A DNA stretch of 64,000 bases from Yoonia litorea (GCF_900114675.1 NZ_FOZM01000001.1:992001-1056000); one strand, 5' to 3'; counted from the stretch's first letter, positions 17,686-26,620 are shown. The notes: generated by a model not told the origin, from the sequence alone. Numbers and translations: made by a program.

Positions 17686-18260
17686 CTTTGTAGCACCAAT
17701 TGATTGTCAGCGATTTCAATGCGGTCCCAAAGCCGCAGATAGCTCATTCCCAGAAGCGAGCTATCCATGGCCCCTCCGTTGACAACGGCCTGAACACCGC
17801 GGTCAGTGATGCCTTCGAGACTGACCTCACTGAGGATGACGGGAGCTGTCCGCACCTCGCCGTTGGCGGTAAACGCGCGCCCGACATAATCCAGACTGGC
17901 CGGATCAAGCCCGATCCTTGCCGCGTCACGTTGTGAAAGCACCATCTGCGTGGCTCCGGTATCGACCACAAAGCGGACCGGTTCGCCATTGATGTCGAGC
18001 GTCAGATGGTAGTGCCCGTCAGGGCTGCGCGGAACGCCGATAGTCCCGCCTTCGATCACGGCCTGACGCGGGGCGACGTCATTGCGCACATCGTCCCAGA
18101 GCCCGTAAGCGGCGATCACGCCCACAAAGATCAGCGCCCAGACGACCGCCTGCTGCGCCATCTTACCAAGATTGTTGCGTCCGGCGACAATAGCCGAGCC
18201 AGCAATCGCGAGCCCCAGCAGCACCAGATAGGTCAGTTGCATGAATTGATCGGTTTCCAT
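17682..18260 (-). CDS. TIGR02281-type retropepsin-like aspartic protease, membrane anchored
   Basis: A 192-residue clan AA protease. Two N-terminal hydrophobic segments (TYLVLLGLAIAGSAIV and VVWALIFVGVIAAYGLW) anchor it, and the C-terminal domain carries the single aspartate motif VDTGATQMVLS and the matching LLGMSYL near the end, as in dimeric retropepsin-like enzymes. The substrate is unknown. The start ATG at 18258-18260 follows an inverted repeat at 18261-18276. A 31-codon lipoprotein ORF overlaps its stop. Confidence 0.88.
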   Translation of the reverse strand: METDQFMQLTYLVLLGLAIAGSAIVAGRNNLGKMAQQAVVWALIFVGVIAAYGLWDDVRNDVAPRQAVIEGGTIGVPRSPDGHYHLTLDINGEPVRFVVDTGATQMVLSQRDAARIGLDPASLDYVGRAFTANGEVRTAPVILSEVSLEGITDRGVQAVVNGGAMDSSLLGMSYLRLWDRIEIADNQLVLQR

Positions 18261-18276
18261 GACCTACATATAGGTC
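18261..18276. promoter_or_regulatory. Inverted repeat directly before the retropepsin-like gene
   Basis: GACCTA-CATA-TAGGTC: 6-bp perfect arms with a 4-base spacer, filling the whole 16-base gap between the MarC stop (18277) and the protease ATG (18260). On the minus strand the second arm sits where a ribosome site would be. It could be an operator or an RNA hairpin limiting translation. Confidence 0.4.
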
Positions 18277-18906
18277 TTATCCGCCGATACCAAAGCCCCT
18301 CAGCCCGTCGAGGACGAATTGAACGGCGAGGGCTGCCAGCAGCATACCCAGAACACGCGTTACGATGTTCAGGCCTGTTTTGCCCAAAATCCGTTCGATC
18401 GCAGGGGCGGCAAGAAAGGCAAGAAAAACAATCACGAGAACCGAAAGCACCACCGCAGCAACAGCGAAGAGATCGGCAGCGCCTTCGGACTGGCCAGCAA
18501 GCAGAATAACTGTCGTGATCGCCCCTGGCCCCACGATGAGAGGCAGCGCCAGCGGGAAGACCGATGGATCATCATGGTGTTCTGCTTGACCTTCCGCCGC
18601 GCTTTCTTCGCGCCGTGCCTGCCGTTTCTGAAACAGCATATCGAGTGCGGTCAGAAACAGCAGGATGCCACCGGCGATCCGGAACGCATCCATCGAAATA
18701 CCGATGAATTCCAAGACCGCTTCGCCAGTGAACAAAAACAGCATCATCAGGGCCGCGGCCACAAGAAAGGCACGCAGAGCAATGGCGCGCCGCTGTGCTG
18801 CACTCATGCCTTGCGTCAGCGCGATAAAGACCGGCGCAAGGCCAGGTGGATCAATGATGATGAAAAGGGTGGTAAAGGCTGTGATCAGCGCGGCAAGTTC
18901 AGTCAT
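18277..18906 (-). CDS. MarC family integral membrane protein
   Basis: A 209-residue protein with six probable transmembrane helices of the MarC/UPF0056 family. Conserved features include FIIIDPPGLAPVF near the N-terminus and LALPLIVGPGAITTVILL in the middle. A charged cytoplasmic loop (KRQARREESAAEGQAEHHDD) separates the halves. Despite the name, drug resistance is not supported for most members; the transported substrate is unknown. The retropepsin-like gene follows in the same direction. Confidence 0.9.
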   Translation of the reverse strand: MTELAALITAFTTLFIIIDPPGLAPVFIALTQGMSAAQRRAIALRAFLVAAALMMLFLFTGEAVLEFIGISMDAFRIAGGILLFLTALDMLFQKRQARREESAAEGQAEHHDDPSVFPLALPLIVGPGAITTVILLAGQSEGAADLFAVAAVVLSVLVIVFLAFLAAPAIERILGKTGLNIVTRVLGMLLAALAVQFVLDGLRGFGIGG

Positions 18907-18950
18907 GGAACGAGAGTGTCAGAGGTTGGTGCCTTTGGCGAGCGTTGGAT

Positions 18951-18984
18951 GCCTCCGGCGGGAGTATTTTTGGCAAGGTGATGA
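18951..18984 (+). repeat. GCCTCCGGCGGGAG/T-tract intergenic element, copy 3
   Basis: GCCTCCGGCGGGAG is followed by TATTTTTGGCAAGGTGATGA. It sits in the gap between MarC and the ABC-F gene, abutting the ABC-F stop. It is oriented plus although both flanking genes are minus, so here it is not placed as a terminator of a known plus-strand gene. Confidence 0.75.
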
Positions 18985-20838
18985 TCAGGCGCTTTCGGCC
19001 TTTTCGAGTTTTTCAAGGGCGGCCATCCAGAGCGCCTCTGCCCGTTCAAGCCCGTCCATGACTTCGGCGTATTTCTTGTTCCATGTCTCAAGTTCGCCAG
19101 CCTTCCCGTCTTCATAGAGGGCGGGGTCGGCAAGTTTCTTGGCAAGTTTGTCGCGCATCTCGTTGATTTTATTGACCCGTTCTTCACATTTGCGCACATC
19201 CGAGCGCAGCGCCATGATCGCCTCGCGACTGGGTTTGGCGGTTTTTGGTGTCGCCGGTTTGGGTTTGTCCGCAGGCTTGTCGACCGAGAGGAGCATTTTG
19301 CGGTAAGCCTGCAGGTCTTCCTCATAGGGTTTCACATGCCCGTCTTTGACCAGCCAGAGGCGGTCAGCGACCATCGACAGAAGATGCATGTCGTGGCTGA
19401 CGAGGATCACCGCACCCGAATAGGCGGTCAGCGCCTCGACCAGTGCTTCGCGGCTTTCGATATCGAGGTGGTTGGTCGGTTCGTCGAGAATCAACAGATG
19501 TGGCGCTGGCAAGGTCGCCAGCAGCAAAGACAGGCGGGCCTTTTGGCCGCCTGAGAGGCGGCCGACCTCGGTTTCGGCTTGATCTGCCCCAAGACCGAAG
19601 CCTGCCAGACGTGCGCGCAGTTTGGCCTGACCCTCAGCGGGGCGTTCGCGCAGCAGGTGTTGCAGCGGTGTTTCCTCGACCCTCAGTTCATCCACCTGAT
19701 GCTGGGCGAAAAAGCCGATGCGCAGCTTGTTGGAGCGCACCATCTTGCCGCGCGCGACGGGCAGGCGGTCTGAAAGCATCTTTGAGAGCGTGGATTTGCC
19801 TTCGCCGTTGCGTCCCAGAAGCGCGATCCGGTCGTCCTGATCAATCCGCAGATTGAGGTCTTGCAAGACGATATGGTTGCCGTAGCCCACGGCCGCGCCT
19901 TCGGTGGCGATGATGGGGGGCGAAAGCTCTTCGGGTTCGGGGAAGGTGAAGACGGTGCGCGCGGCATCTTCGGGCGCACGGATCGTTTCCATCTTTTCCA
20001 GCATCTTCACGCGCGATTGCGCCTGTTTCGCCTTTGAAGCCTTGGCTTTGAAACGGTCTACAAAGGCCTGCAGATGTTCGCGCTGCGCCTGCTGTTTCTT
20101 GGCCGCCGCCGCCTGCACCGCGCGGTTGGCCGCGCGCTGTTTGGCGAATGTATCGTAGGGGCCGGTGTAGTAGATCAGGTTCTTGTCTTCGAGGTGCAGG
20201 ATGCCGCCCACGGAGCGGTTGAGAAGCTCGCGGTCGTGGCTGACGATGAGCACTGTATGCGGGTATTTGACGAGGTAGGCCTCTAGCCAGAGCGCGCCTT
20301 CAAGGTCGAGGTAGTTGGTCGGTTCGTCCAGCAGCAGCAAATCCGGTTCGGAAAAGAGCACGGCGGCAAGGGCCACGCGCATGCGCCAGCCGCCTGAGAA
20401 GGCCGAGCAGGGCATCAGTTGCTCTTCGGGAGTGAAGCCGAGACCGCGCAGGATGGTGGCAGCGCGGGCCTCTGCCGACCAGGCGTCGATATCGGCAAGT
20501 CGCGTCTGCACTTCGGCGATACGGGTGGGATCGGTGGCAGTTTCGGCCTCTGCCAAGAGGGCGGCGCGTTCGGTGTCGGCGTCGAGCACCGTGTTGATCA
20601 GGCTCACCTCGTTGCCGGGAACTTCCTGACTGACACCGCCGATCTTCCAGCCCTTGGGCAGGCTGACATTGCCGGTATCGAGCACCATTTCCCCGCGGAT
20701 CACCTTGAACAGCGTTGTCTTGCCAGAGCCGTTGCGCCCCACAAGACCCACCTTATGGCCGGTGGGGATCGTCACAGTGGCGTTCTCGACCAATGTGCGG
20801 CCTTCGACGGAATAGGTGATGTCGGAAATCTTGAGCAT
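18985..20838 (-). CDS. ABC-F family ATP-binding protein (Uup/YheS-like)
   Basis: A 617-residue soluble protein with two ABC ATPase domains and no membrane segments, as in ABC-F ribosome-associated factors. The first domain has GRNGSGKTT near residue 35, the signature FSGGWRMR and LLLLDEPTNYLD. The second has GRNGEGKST, LSGGQKARL and LLILDEPTNHLD. The linker is rich in Lys/Ala/Gln (P-site tRNA interaction motif region), and the C-terminal 90 residues form a charged coiled coil, as in YheS/Uup types. Confidence 0.93.
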   Translation of the reverse strand: MLKISDITYSVEGRTLVENATVTIPTGHKVGLVGRNGSGKTTLFKVIRGEMVLDTGNVSLPKGWKIGGVSQEVPGNEVSLINTVLDADTERAALLAEAETATDPTRIAEVQTRLADIDAWSAEARAATILRGLGFTPEEQLMPCSAFSGGWRMRVALAAVLFSEPDLLLLDEPTNYLDLEGALWLEAYLVKYPHTVLIVSHDRELLNRSVGGILHLEDKNLIYYTGPYDTFAKQRAANRAVQAAAAKKQQAQREHLQAFVDRFKAKASKAKQAQSRVKMLEKMETIRAPEDAARTVFTFPEPEELSPPIIATEGAAVGYGNHIVLQDLNLRIDQDDRIALLGRNGEGKSTLSKMLSDRLPVARGKMVRSNKLRIGFFAQHQVDELRVEETPLQHLLRERPAEGQAKLRARLAGFGLGADQAETEVGRLSGGQKARLSLLLATLPAPHLLILDEPTNHLDIESREALVEALTAYSGAVILVSHDMHLLSMVADRLWLVKDGHVKPYEEDLQAYRKMLLSVDKPADKPKPATPKTAKPSREAIMALRSDVRKCEERVNKINEMRDKLAKKLADPALYEDGKAGELETWNKKYAEVMDGLERAEALWMAALEKLEKAESA

Positions 20839-20919
20839 GAGTGGCGCTATGATGGATCACTGATGCGCGGTCAATGGGGAGGGATGGCGTTCTTTTCCGC
20901 CTCCCGCTAGAGGTCGGGC

Positions 20920-21807
20920 ATGGATATGTCGCGCGCCGTCTTGCTTTCCTCTTTGATCGTGCTGGTCTCGGGAGTTTTCTGGGGGCTTTACTGGATGCCG
21001 GTGCGCGAGATCGAAGACCTCGGGCTGCGCGGCGCTTGGGGGAGTGTGGCGGCTGGCCTGGCCGGAACACTTGTGCTTGCACCCTTCGGCTGGAAAGCAC
21101 GGCGGACATTGCTGGCCGCTGACCGGCTGGCGCTGGCATCGACCGCGTTGGGCGGCTTTGCGTTTCTTCTTTACTCTGTCAGCTATGTTTACGGACAGGT
21201 CGCGGTTGTGGTGATCCTGTTCTTTCTCGCACCGGTCTGGGCGACACTGCTGGGGCGCTGGTGGATGGGCTGGCCGATCACGCCGATGCGCGTTCTGGTT
21301 CTTATCTGTGGTCTGGCAGGCCTGGCGGTCATGTTGGGCGGCGAGGGAAACCTGCCGATCCCGCGGGCCATTGGCGAATGGTTGGGGCTGCTTGCAGGGC
21401 TGTGCTGGGCTGTTGCGAGCATAGGCATCCGTGTGCGTCCGCCGTTGCCGCCTGTGGGTGGCGGGTTTGTCTTTGTCGGCGGGGCCTTTCTCGGGGGCTT
21501 GTGTCTTGCGCCCCTACTGAGCGGTCCGCCGGACGTCGCAGACATTGCCGCGCCGGTTTCACTCATGGCCGTGGTCTTCGCGACAGGCGCATTCTGGTGG
21601 GCCTGCCTGCTGATCGGGATCATGTGGGCCACACCGCGCCTTGATCCGGCACGGACCAGTATTCTGCTGATGGTCGAGGTGCCGGTCGCGGCCGTCTCGG
21701 CGGCGGTTCTGATCGGTGAACACCTGACAACGCCGCAGTTGATCGGGGGCATTCTGGTCGTGGCCGCGGGCGTTCTGGAAGTGGTTCCGGCCAGACGCCG
21801 CAGCTAG
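20920..21807 (+). CDS. DMT superfamily (EamA) permease
   Basis: A 295-residue protein with ten predicted hydrophobic helices in two EamA repeats (for example GVFWGLYWMPVR at the start and VAAVSAAVLIGEHLTTPQLIGG in the second repeat). Members export or import small metabolites such as amino acids; the substrate is not deducible. It is divergent from the ABC-F gene. Its TAG stop shares the palindrome CTAG (21804-21807) with the stop of the convergent MFS gene. Confidence 0.9.
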   Translation: MDMSRAVLLSSLIVLVSGVFWGLYWMPVREIEDLGLRGAWGSVAAGLAGTLVLAPFGWKARRTLLAADRLALASTALGGFAFLLYSVSYVYGQVAVVVILFFLAPVWATLLGRWWMGWPITPMRVLVLICGLAGLAVMLGGEGNLPIPRAIGEWLGLLAGLCWAVASIGIRVRPPLPPVGGGFVFVGGAFLGGLCLAPLLSGPPDVADIAAPVSLMAVVFATGAFWWACLLIGIMWATPRLDPARTSILLMVEVPVAAVSAAVLIGEHLTTPQLIGGILVVAAGVLEVVPARRRS

Positions 21808-23114
21808 CGCCGGTTCGGCCAGTTGTGATGTTCGTCGTCGATGATCAGCGCGTGACGGTGGGTATGGCCCTGACCGTGCAGATGCGGGTGATCATCAGGA
21901 AGGTCATCATGGGTGTGGGTGACCTCGTCCGGGTCGCCCTTGGGCCAAAAGTAGAAGGCGAGCAAAAGCCCCGCAATTGCAACGAGACCCAGAACCGCCA
22001 ATGCAGGACGCATACCCCAAGCGGTCATCGTCGCCCCGGCGATGGGATATGTAATGAGCCAACAGATGTGCGACAGCGCAAATTGCGCGGTAAAGACCGC
22101 TTGCTGGTCATCGTGGTGGGCCGAGCGGCGCAAAAGCCGCCCTTGCGGGGTGACGACGGCTGCATAGGCCAGCCCGATCAGAGACCAGAAGACCAGAAAC
22201 ATGATCCAGCCGGGCTCAAAGATCACAAGAAGCCCCATCAGCGCGGTCATCATCACGGCACCGCCGACCATCACGGGCCGGTCTGACAGCCTGCGCAGCA
22301 GACCGGGCAGGGCGAAGGCCGCGACCATTGATCCACCGCCAAAGACAGCAAGCGCCAACGCCACATCGGACTCACTGCCGCTATAGCCGTTGCGCACAAC
22401 AACGACGGTGTTGACGATGACAAAGGCGCTGGCAGCGGCCGCGGTCAGCGTCAGAGACCACAAGCCGCGCAAACGTGGCGTGGCAAGATAGATGCGGACA
22501 CCTCTGGTCAGGCGTTCGCGGAACGGGCGTTGCTTGCGTACCCCACGACCCGGCACCGCTGTCATCGCAATCACAGCGGAGGACACCAGAAAACCAATAA
22601 CCGTGCCGCCAAAGAGCCAGTGATAACTCATCACCAGCAACAGAAGACCCGCGATGGCCGGGCTCAACAGATTTTCCAGATCATACGCCAGACGCGACAG
22701 CGACAGCGCCTTGGCATAATCGTCATCATCCTCAAGGACGTCGGGGATCGTGGCCTGAAAGGTTGGCGTAAAGACGGCGCTTGCGGTTTGCAGCAGGAAA
22801 ATCGCCAGATAAATCTGCCAGATGTCCGTGATGAAGGGCAGGGCGAGCGCTACCACACCGCGTGCGGCATCGGCAACGATCAGCACCCATTTGCGTGGCA
22901 GGTTAGAGACGATGGCCCCGGCAATCGGGGACAGGCCGACATAGGCCACCATCTTGATGGTGTAGGCCGTGGCCAAAACGCCACCAGCGGCTGCCCCGGC
23001 AAGATCAAATGCCAGAAGCCCCAACGCCACGGTGAGCAGGCCTGTTCCCACAAGCGCCAGCACCTGTGCTGCGAAAAGTTTGCCAAAAACAGGGTGGAGC
23101 ATGAGCGCGAACAT
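21804..23114 (-). CDS. MFS transporter with histidine-rich C-terminal tail
   Basis: A 436-residue major facilitator protein with about twelve hydrophobic helices and the loop LPRKWVLIVADAARG between helices 2 and 3. After the last helix (LLLAFYFWPKG) comes a tail of about 45 residues with ten histidines (THTHDD, HPHLHG, HTHRH, EHH) mixed with Asp. Such tails bind Ni, Zn or Co and suggest a metal-efflux role or metal sensing; this is inference. A GAGG site precedes the ATG at 23114. Confidence 0.9.
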   Translation of the reverse strand: MFALMLHPVFGKLFAAQVLALVGTGLLTVALGLLAFDLAGAAAGGVLATAYTIKMVAYVGLSPIAGAIVSNLPRKWVLIVADAARGVVALALPFITDIWQIYLAIFLLQTASAVFTPTFQATIPDVLEDDDDYAKALSLSRLAYDLENLLSPAIAGLLLLVMSYHWLFGGTVIGFLVSSAVIAMTAVPGRGVRKQRPFRERLTRGVRIYLATPRLRGLWSLTLTAAAASAFVIVNTVVVVRNGYSGSESDVALALAVFGGGSMVAAFALPGLLRRLSDRPVMVGGAVMMTALMGLLVIFEPGWIMFLVFWSLIGLAYAAVVTPQGRLLRRSAHHDDQQAVFTAQFALSHICWLITYPIAGATMTAWGMRPALAVLGLVAIAGLLLAFYFWPKGDPDEVTHTHDDLPDDHPHLHGQGHTHRHALIIDDEHHNWPNRR

Positions 23115-23236
23115 GACCTCAGGCTAGCGGACGGTTTTGGCTTGCGCAATTTGGGTTTTCAACAACTTTGGGCCGTGATAGGGCGCTGCCATTCTTATGA
23201 CGGGCGCTATGCCCCACCGCTGAAAAGAGGCTCTCA

Positions 23237-23659
23237 ATGGCTATTCAACGCACTTTCTCGATCATCAAACCAGACGCAACTAAGCGCAATCTGACCGGTC
23301 AGATCATCGCCAAATTCGAAGAGGCAGGCCTGCGCGTCGTGGCCTCCAAGCGTATCCAGCTGACACTGGCCCAAGCACAGCAGTTTTACGGTGTCCACAA
23401 GGACCGTCCGTTCTTTGACGAGCTTTGCGAATTCATGATCTCGGAGCCAATCGTTGTACAGGTTCTTGAAGGCGAAGACGCGATTGCCAAAAACCGCGAA
23501 GTCATGGGTGCGACAAACCCTGCAGACGCAGCGCCCGGCACAATCCGCAAGGAATTTGCCCTGTCGATCGGTGAAAACTCTGTGCACGGGTCTGACGCAC
23601 CTGAAACCGCTGCAGAAGAAATCGCGTTCTTCTTCTCCGGTCTCGAACTGGTCGGCTAA
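23237..23659 (+). CDS. ndk: Nucleoside diphosphate kinase
   Basis: Transfers the gamma-phosphate between nucleoside di- and triphosphates through a phosphohistidine. The 140-residue protein begins [17 protein letters not shown] and contains the catalytic His in [12 protein letters not shown] site is seven bases before the ATG. A strong rho-independent terminator follows at 23682. Confidence 0.98.
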   Translation: MAIQRTFSIIKPDATKRNLTGQIIAKFEEAGLRVVASKRIQLTLAQAQQFYGVHKDRPFFDELCEFMISEPIVVQVLEGEDAIAKNREVMGATNPADAAPGTIRKEFALSIGENSVHGSDAPETAAEEIAFFFSGLELVG

Positions 23660-23681
23660 TCTGCCAGACACCACCTACAAA

Positions 23682-23716
23682 GCCGTCCGCATCTGTTGGT
23701 GCGGGCGGCTTTTTTG
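23682..23716 (+). terminator. Intrinsic terminator of ndk
   Basis: GCCGTCCGCA (23682-23691) pairs with TGCGGGCGGC (23700-23709), 10 bp with one G-T pair and an 8-base loop, followed by a run of six T. It ends the ndk transcript four bases before the convergent TfoX-like gene. Confidence 0.92.
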
Positions 23717-23719
23717 TGG

Positions 23720-24049
23720 CTATTTCGGTGTTTCGATCACGCCGATCTGGTCCAGAATGCGCTCCAGCTCCGATCGCTCCGCATCGAAGCTTTGCGATTT
23801 GATCTTGTCGAACTGTTTGCGCAGCGCCTTCTTTTCTTCGCCTTTGCAGTCATTCCATGGTCGGCCCTGCAGCGCCATGTGCAGCACATAATATCCGATG
23901 AAATGTGGTTTCGATCCGCCCTGCAACAGGCGTGTATAGGCGGCATCGGCACCCATCTCGCGCAGTTGCTCTGCGGATGTGATGCCGACAGATTTCAGCG
24001 AGGACTCAAACGCCGGGCCGATATTCTTGATGGATGTCAGGGCCGTCAT
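23720..24049 (-). CDS. TfoX/Sxy C-terminal domain protein
   Basis: A 109-residue stand-alone TfoX C-terminal (helix-hairpin-helix-like) domain. The start TSIKNIGPAFESSLKSVGI, then SAEQLREMGADAAYTRLL, is the family hallmark. In gammaproteobacteria TfoX/Sxy acts in competence control; stand-alone C-terminal domains in Rhodobacterales have no proven role. A perfect hairpin (24054-24072) sits only four bases before the ATG and no Shine-Dalgarno sequence is visible. Confidence 0.85.
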   Translation of the reverse strand: MTALTSIKNIGPAFESSLKSVGITSAEQLREMGADAAYTRLLQGGSKPHFIGYYVLHMALQGRPWNDCKGEEKKALRKQFDKIKSQSFDAERSELERILDQIGVIETPK

Positions 24050-24053
24050 GGGT

Positions 24054-24072
24054 GCAAAGCTAGCGGCTTTGC
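24054..24072 (-). promoter_or_regulatory. Hairpin in the 5' leader of the TfoX-like gene
   Basis: GCAAAGC (24054-24060) and GCTTTGC (24066-24072) form a 7-bp perfect stem with a 5-base loop. On the mRNA of the TfoX-like gene it lies four bases upstream of the start codon and is preceded by a U-run, so it could mask ribosome entry. Confidence 0.4.
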
Positions 24073-24157
24073 AAAAAAGAGGCCAGTGAGGGCAGACGCA
24101 GCACTGGGAGGAGGCGCTGGCATCTATCGGGCCTCACCGGCCTGAAGGCATGTGTTC

Positions 24158-24304
24158 TCAAATACTCGCGTAATCGGTAAAAACAGTTGGTTTCGGCTCT
24201 TTGGAGGGTGCAGGTTGCCGTGACCCTGCGGCGTGCGACGCAACCGTTTGTTGTTGCGGTGCCTGCGGCTCTTGTGCAGCAGGCGATGGTTTTGCTGTGG
24301 CCAT
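24158..24304 (-). CDS. Hypothetical small protein (48 aa)
   Basis: A 48-codon ORF beginning MATAKPSPAAQEPQ and ending TVFTDYASI, rich in Pro, Gln and Ala. The support is a good ribosome site (AAAGGA, 7 bases before the ATG), and the ORF occupies an otherwise empty gap between the helicase gene and the TfoX-like gene. I recognise no family; it could be a disordered regulator or a chance ORF. Confidence 0.4.
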   Translation of the reverse strand: MATAKPSPAAQEPQAPQQQTVASHAAGSRQPAPSKEPKPTVFTDYASI

Positions 24305-24423
24305 TTTCTGGTCCTTTCGCGTGCTCGTAAGATCAGGCTAAGCGGCGAAAAGGTCATCTGGCGAGTGGGCACACATTATTTTGCACGCGCAGCGTGACAA
24401 AAATGTAACCGCCTGACGGCCCG

Positions 24424-26457
24424 CTAGGACCGTCCGCGCCGCGGCGCTGCATTTCCACCTTTGCCTAAGCCCTTGCGTGGCTTCGCTTTTCCGCCCGGCG
24501 GGGTGAACCGTTTTGAGGTATCTTTGGCATTGCCCTTGGCCGCTGCCGGTGGCTTGCCACCCTCTTTACGGGGCGGTTTGCCGTCCTTGCGCTGACCTGA
24601 TTTCGATTTGAAATCGCGATCCTTGCTCTCGTGACGGGGTTTTCCCTTCGCCTTTTCATATGGCTTTTTGGACGGTGCGGCCGGTTTGTCGCCCTGTGAC
24701 TTCTGACGCGGTTTGCGGGGCTTGACGGCCTCGGGGTCATGCTGTCGGGGCGGTGTGTCTGCGCGTTTGCGTGGCGCATCGCCTTGCTTGCGTGTGTCGC
24801 CGGATCTGGCCTCGCGCGGTTGATCATAATCGCGTTTGGTTTTGCGCGGCCCGCGCGCGCCAAGCTGTGGCGGGCCGTCGAGTTCGCTGAGTTTGGCTTG
24901 GTTCTCAAGCGACATGGCTGGGCCGATGCTGCGCAGGAATCCGGGGACGGCGGGCTCCGAGATTTCGACAAAGGTCTCATTCGGTTGAATACGGATCGCC
25001 CCGATTTCTTTCTTGGTGATCCCGCCAGCCTTGCAGAGCATCGGCAACAACCAACGCGCTTCGGCCTTGCCTTCGCGGCCGATATCAATGCGGAACCAGC
25101 GCGAAGGGCCGAATGTCTGCACGTCACGCGTTTTGCGCTCTTTGGCCGGTTGGGTCTCGATATCCGCCGACAGTTCTTCTGGTGCCGACGCCGCACCGGT
25201 ATAAAGCCGCAGATAGGCCGCCGCGATGGTTTCGGGTGCATACCGCTCCAGAAGTTTCGCCGCGAAACCTGTTTCAGCCTCGGTAAAGCTTTCGGTCCAG
25301 ACAGGATCGTTCAGCAGGCGGTCCTCATCCTTGGCGGTGATTTCCTCGGCTGTTGGCGGAACCGTCCAAGTCGCCGTGAGCTTCCCCCATTTCAGCAGGT
25401 TTTCGGCACGCTTGCGCATTTTGGCAGGCACCACCATCGCCGAAATACCCTTGCGACCCGCGCGCCCCGTGCGACCCGAGCGGTGCAGGAGGGTTTCAGC
25501 ATTGGTGGGCAGTTCGGCATGGATCACCAGATCGAGGTTCGGCAGGTCAATGCCGCGCGCGGCCACATCTGTCGCCACGCAAACCTTGGCGCGTCCGTCC
25601 CGCATCGCTTGCAGGGCGTTCGAGCGCTCAGATTGCGTGAGCTCTCCTGAGAGGGCGACAACGGCAAACCCACGGTTCGACAAACGCGTGGTCAGCCGTG
25701 TGACCATTGCACGTGTGTTGGCAAAAACGATGGCATTCGGCGCGTCATAGAATCGCAATGTGTTGATGATCGCCGCGTCGATATCGTGGTTGGCAACGCG
25801 CAGCGCGCGATACTCGATATCGGCATGCTGGCTTTCCCGCGATGTCGTCACGACCCGTGCGGCATCCTTCTGGTACGATTTCGCCAGGGTCGCGATCATC
25901 GGTGGCACGGTGGCTGAAAAAAGCAGCGTGCGACGGGTCTCTGGCGCCGCTTCGAGGATGAATTCCAGATCCTCGCGAAAGCCAAGATCAAGCATCTCGT
26001 CGGCTTCATCAAGAACAACCGCACGGACCCCCGACAGATCAATCGATCCGCGCATGATATGATCGCGCAAACGCCCCGGCGTTGCGACGACGATATGGGC
26101 GCCGCGCTCAAGCGACCGGCGTTCATCGCGGTAATCCATGCCGCCCACGCAGGAGGCAAGATGTGCACCGGCAGGCCGGTAGAGCCATGTCAGCTCGCGC
26201 TTTACCTGCATCGCAAGCTCGCGTGTTGGTGCGATAATCAGCGCGAGCGGCGCGCCGGCTTGATCCAATTGTCCATCCTCAGGCAGGATTGTCGGACCAA
26301 TCGCCAATCCAAACCCAACCGTCTTGCCAGAGCCGGTTTGAGCCGAAACCAGCAAGTCGCGGTTTGATAGCGCATCGTCGGTCACAGCCTCCTGCACTGG
26401 GGTGAGGTCGGTGTAGCCCTGATCTTGGAGGGCTTGGGCAAGTGTCGGGATCATCAT
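24424..26457 (-). CDS. DEAD-box ATP-dependent RNA helicase (DeaD/CsdA type)
   Basis: A 677-residue RNA helicase for ribosome assembly or mRNA turnover. Motifs in order are AQTGSGKT (about 38-45), PTREL, DEAD (about 150), SAT, and HRSGRTGRAG. A DbpA-like RNA-binding domain follows (RTFGPSRWFRIDIG-like region and ITKKEIGAIRI), then an unusually long, basic, Lys/Arg/Pro/Gly-rich disordered tail of about 140 residues. The tail likely binds RNA non-specifically. The first of two adjacent ATGs (26457) is used here. Confidence 0.95.
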   Translation of the reverse strand: MMIPTLAQALQDQGYTDLTPVQEAVTDDALSNRDLLVSAQTGSGKTVGFGLAIGPTILPEDGQLDQAGAPLALIIAPTRELAMQVKRELTWLYRPAGAHLASCVGGMDYRDERRSLERGAHIVVATPGRLRDHIMRGSIDLSGVRAVVLDEADEMLDLGFREDLEFILEAAPETRRTLLFSATVPPMIATLAKSYQKDAARVVTTSRESQHADIEYRALRVANHDIDAAIINTLRFYDAPNAIVFANTRAMVTRLTTRLSNRGFAVVALSGELTQSERSNALQAMRDGRAKVCVATDVAARGIDLPNLDLVIHAELPTNAETLLHRSGRTGRAGRKGISAMVVPAKMRKRAENLLKWGKLTATWTVPPTAEEITAKDEDRLLNDPVWTESFTEAETGFAAKLLERYAPETIAAAYLRLYTGAASAPEELSADIETQPAKERKTRDVQTFGPSRWFRIDIGREGKAEARWLLPMLCKAGGITKKEIGAIRIQPNETFVEISEPAVPGFLRSIGPAMSLENQAKLSELDGPPQLGARGPRKTKRDYDQPREARSGDTRKQGDAPRKRADTPPRQHDPEAVKPRKPRQKSQGDKPAAPSKKPYEKAKGKPRHESKDRDFKSKSGQRKDGKPPRKEGGKPPAAAKGNAKDTSKRFTPPGGKAKPRKGLGKGGNAAPRRGRS

Positions 26458-26620
26458 AGCGGCTTTCTTGAGCGTCAGACCCGCGCCCTACGCCCACCGC
26501 AGCGGATTGTATAGGGGCATATTCGCCGCATTGGTCTGCGCGCATTGCATATATCACAGCCAACACGTCGGATGACTGGTAGCCTGACCAGAGGTCACGC
26601 AGAACCACACGGCCCTATTA

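Noticed and set aside
18277-18906. Drug-resistance function for the MarC-family gene
   Set aside because: The family name is historical; nothing in the sequence or context indicates resistance.
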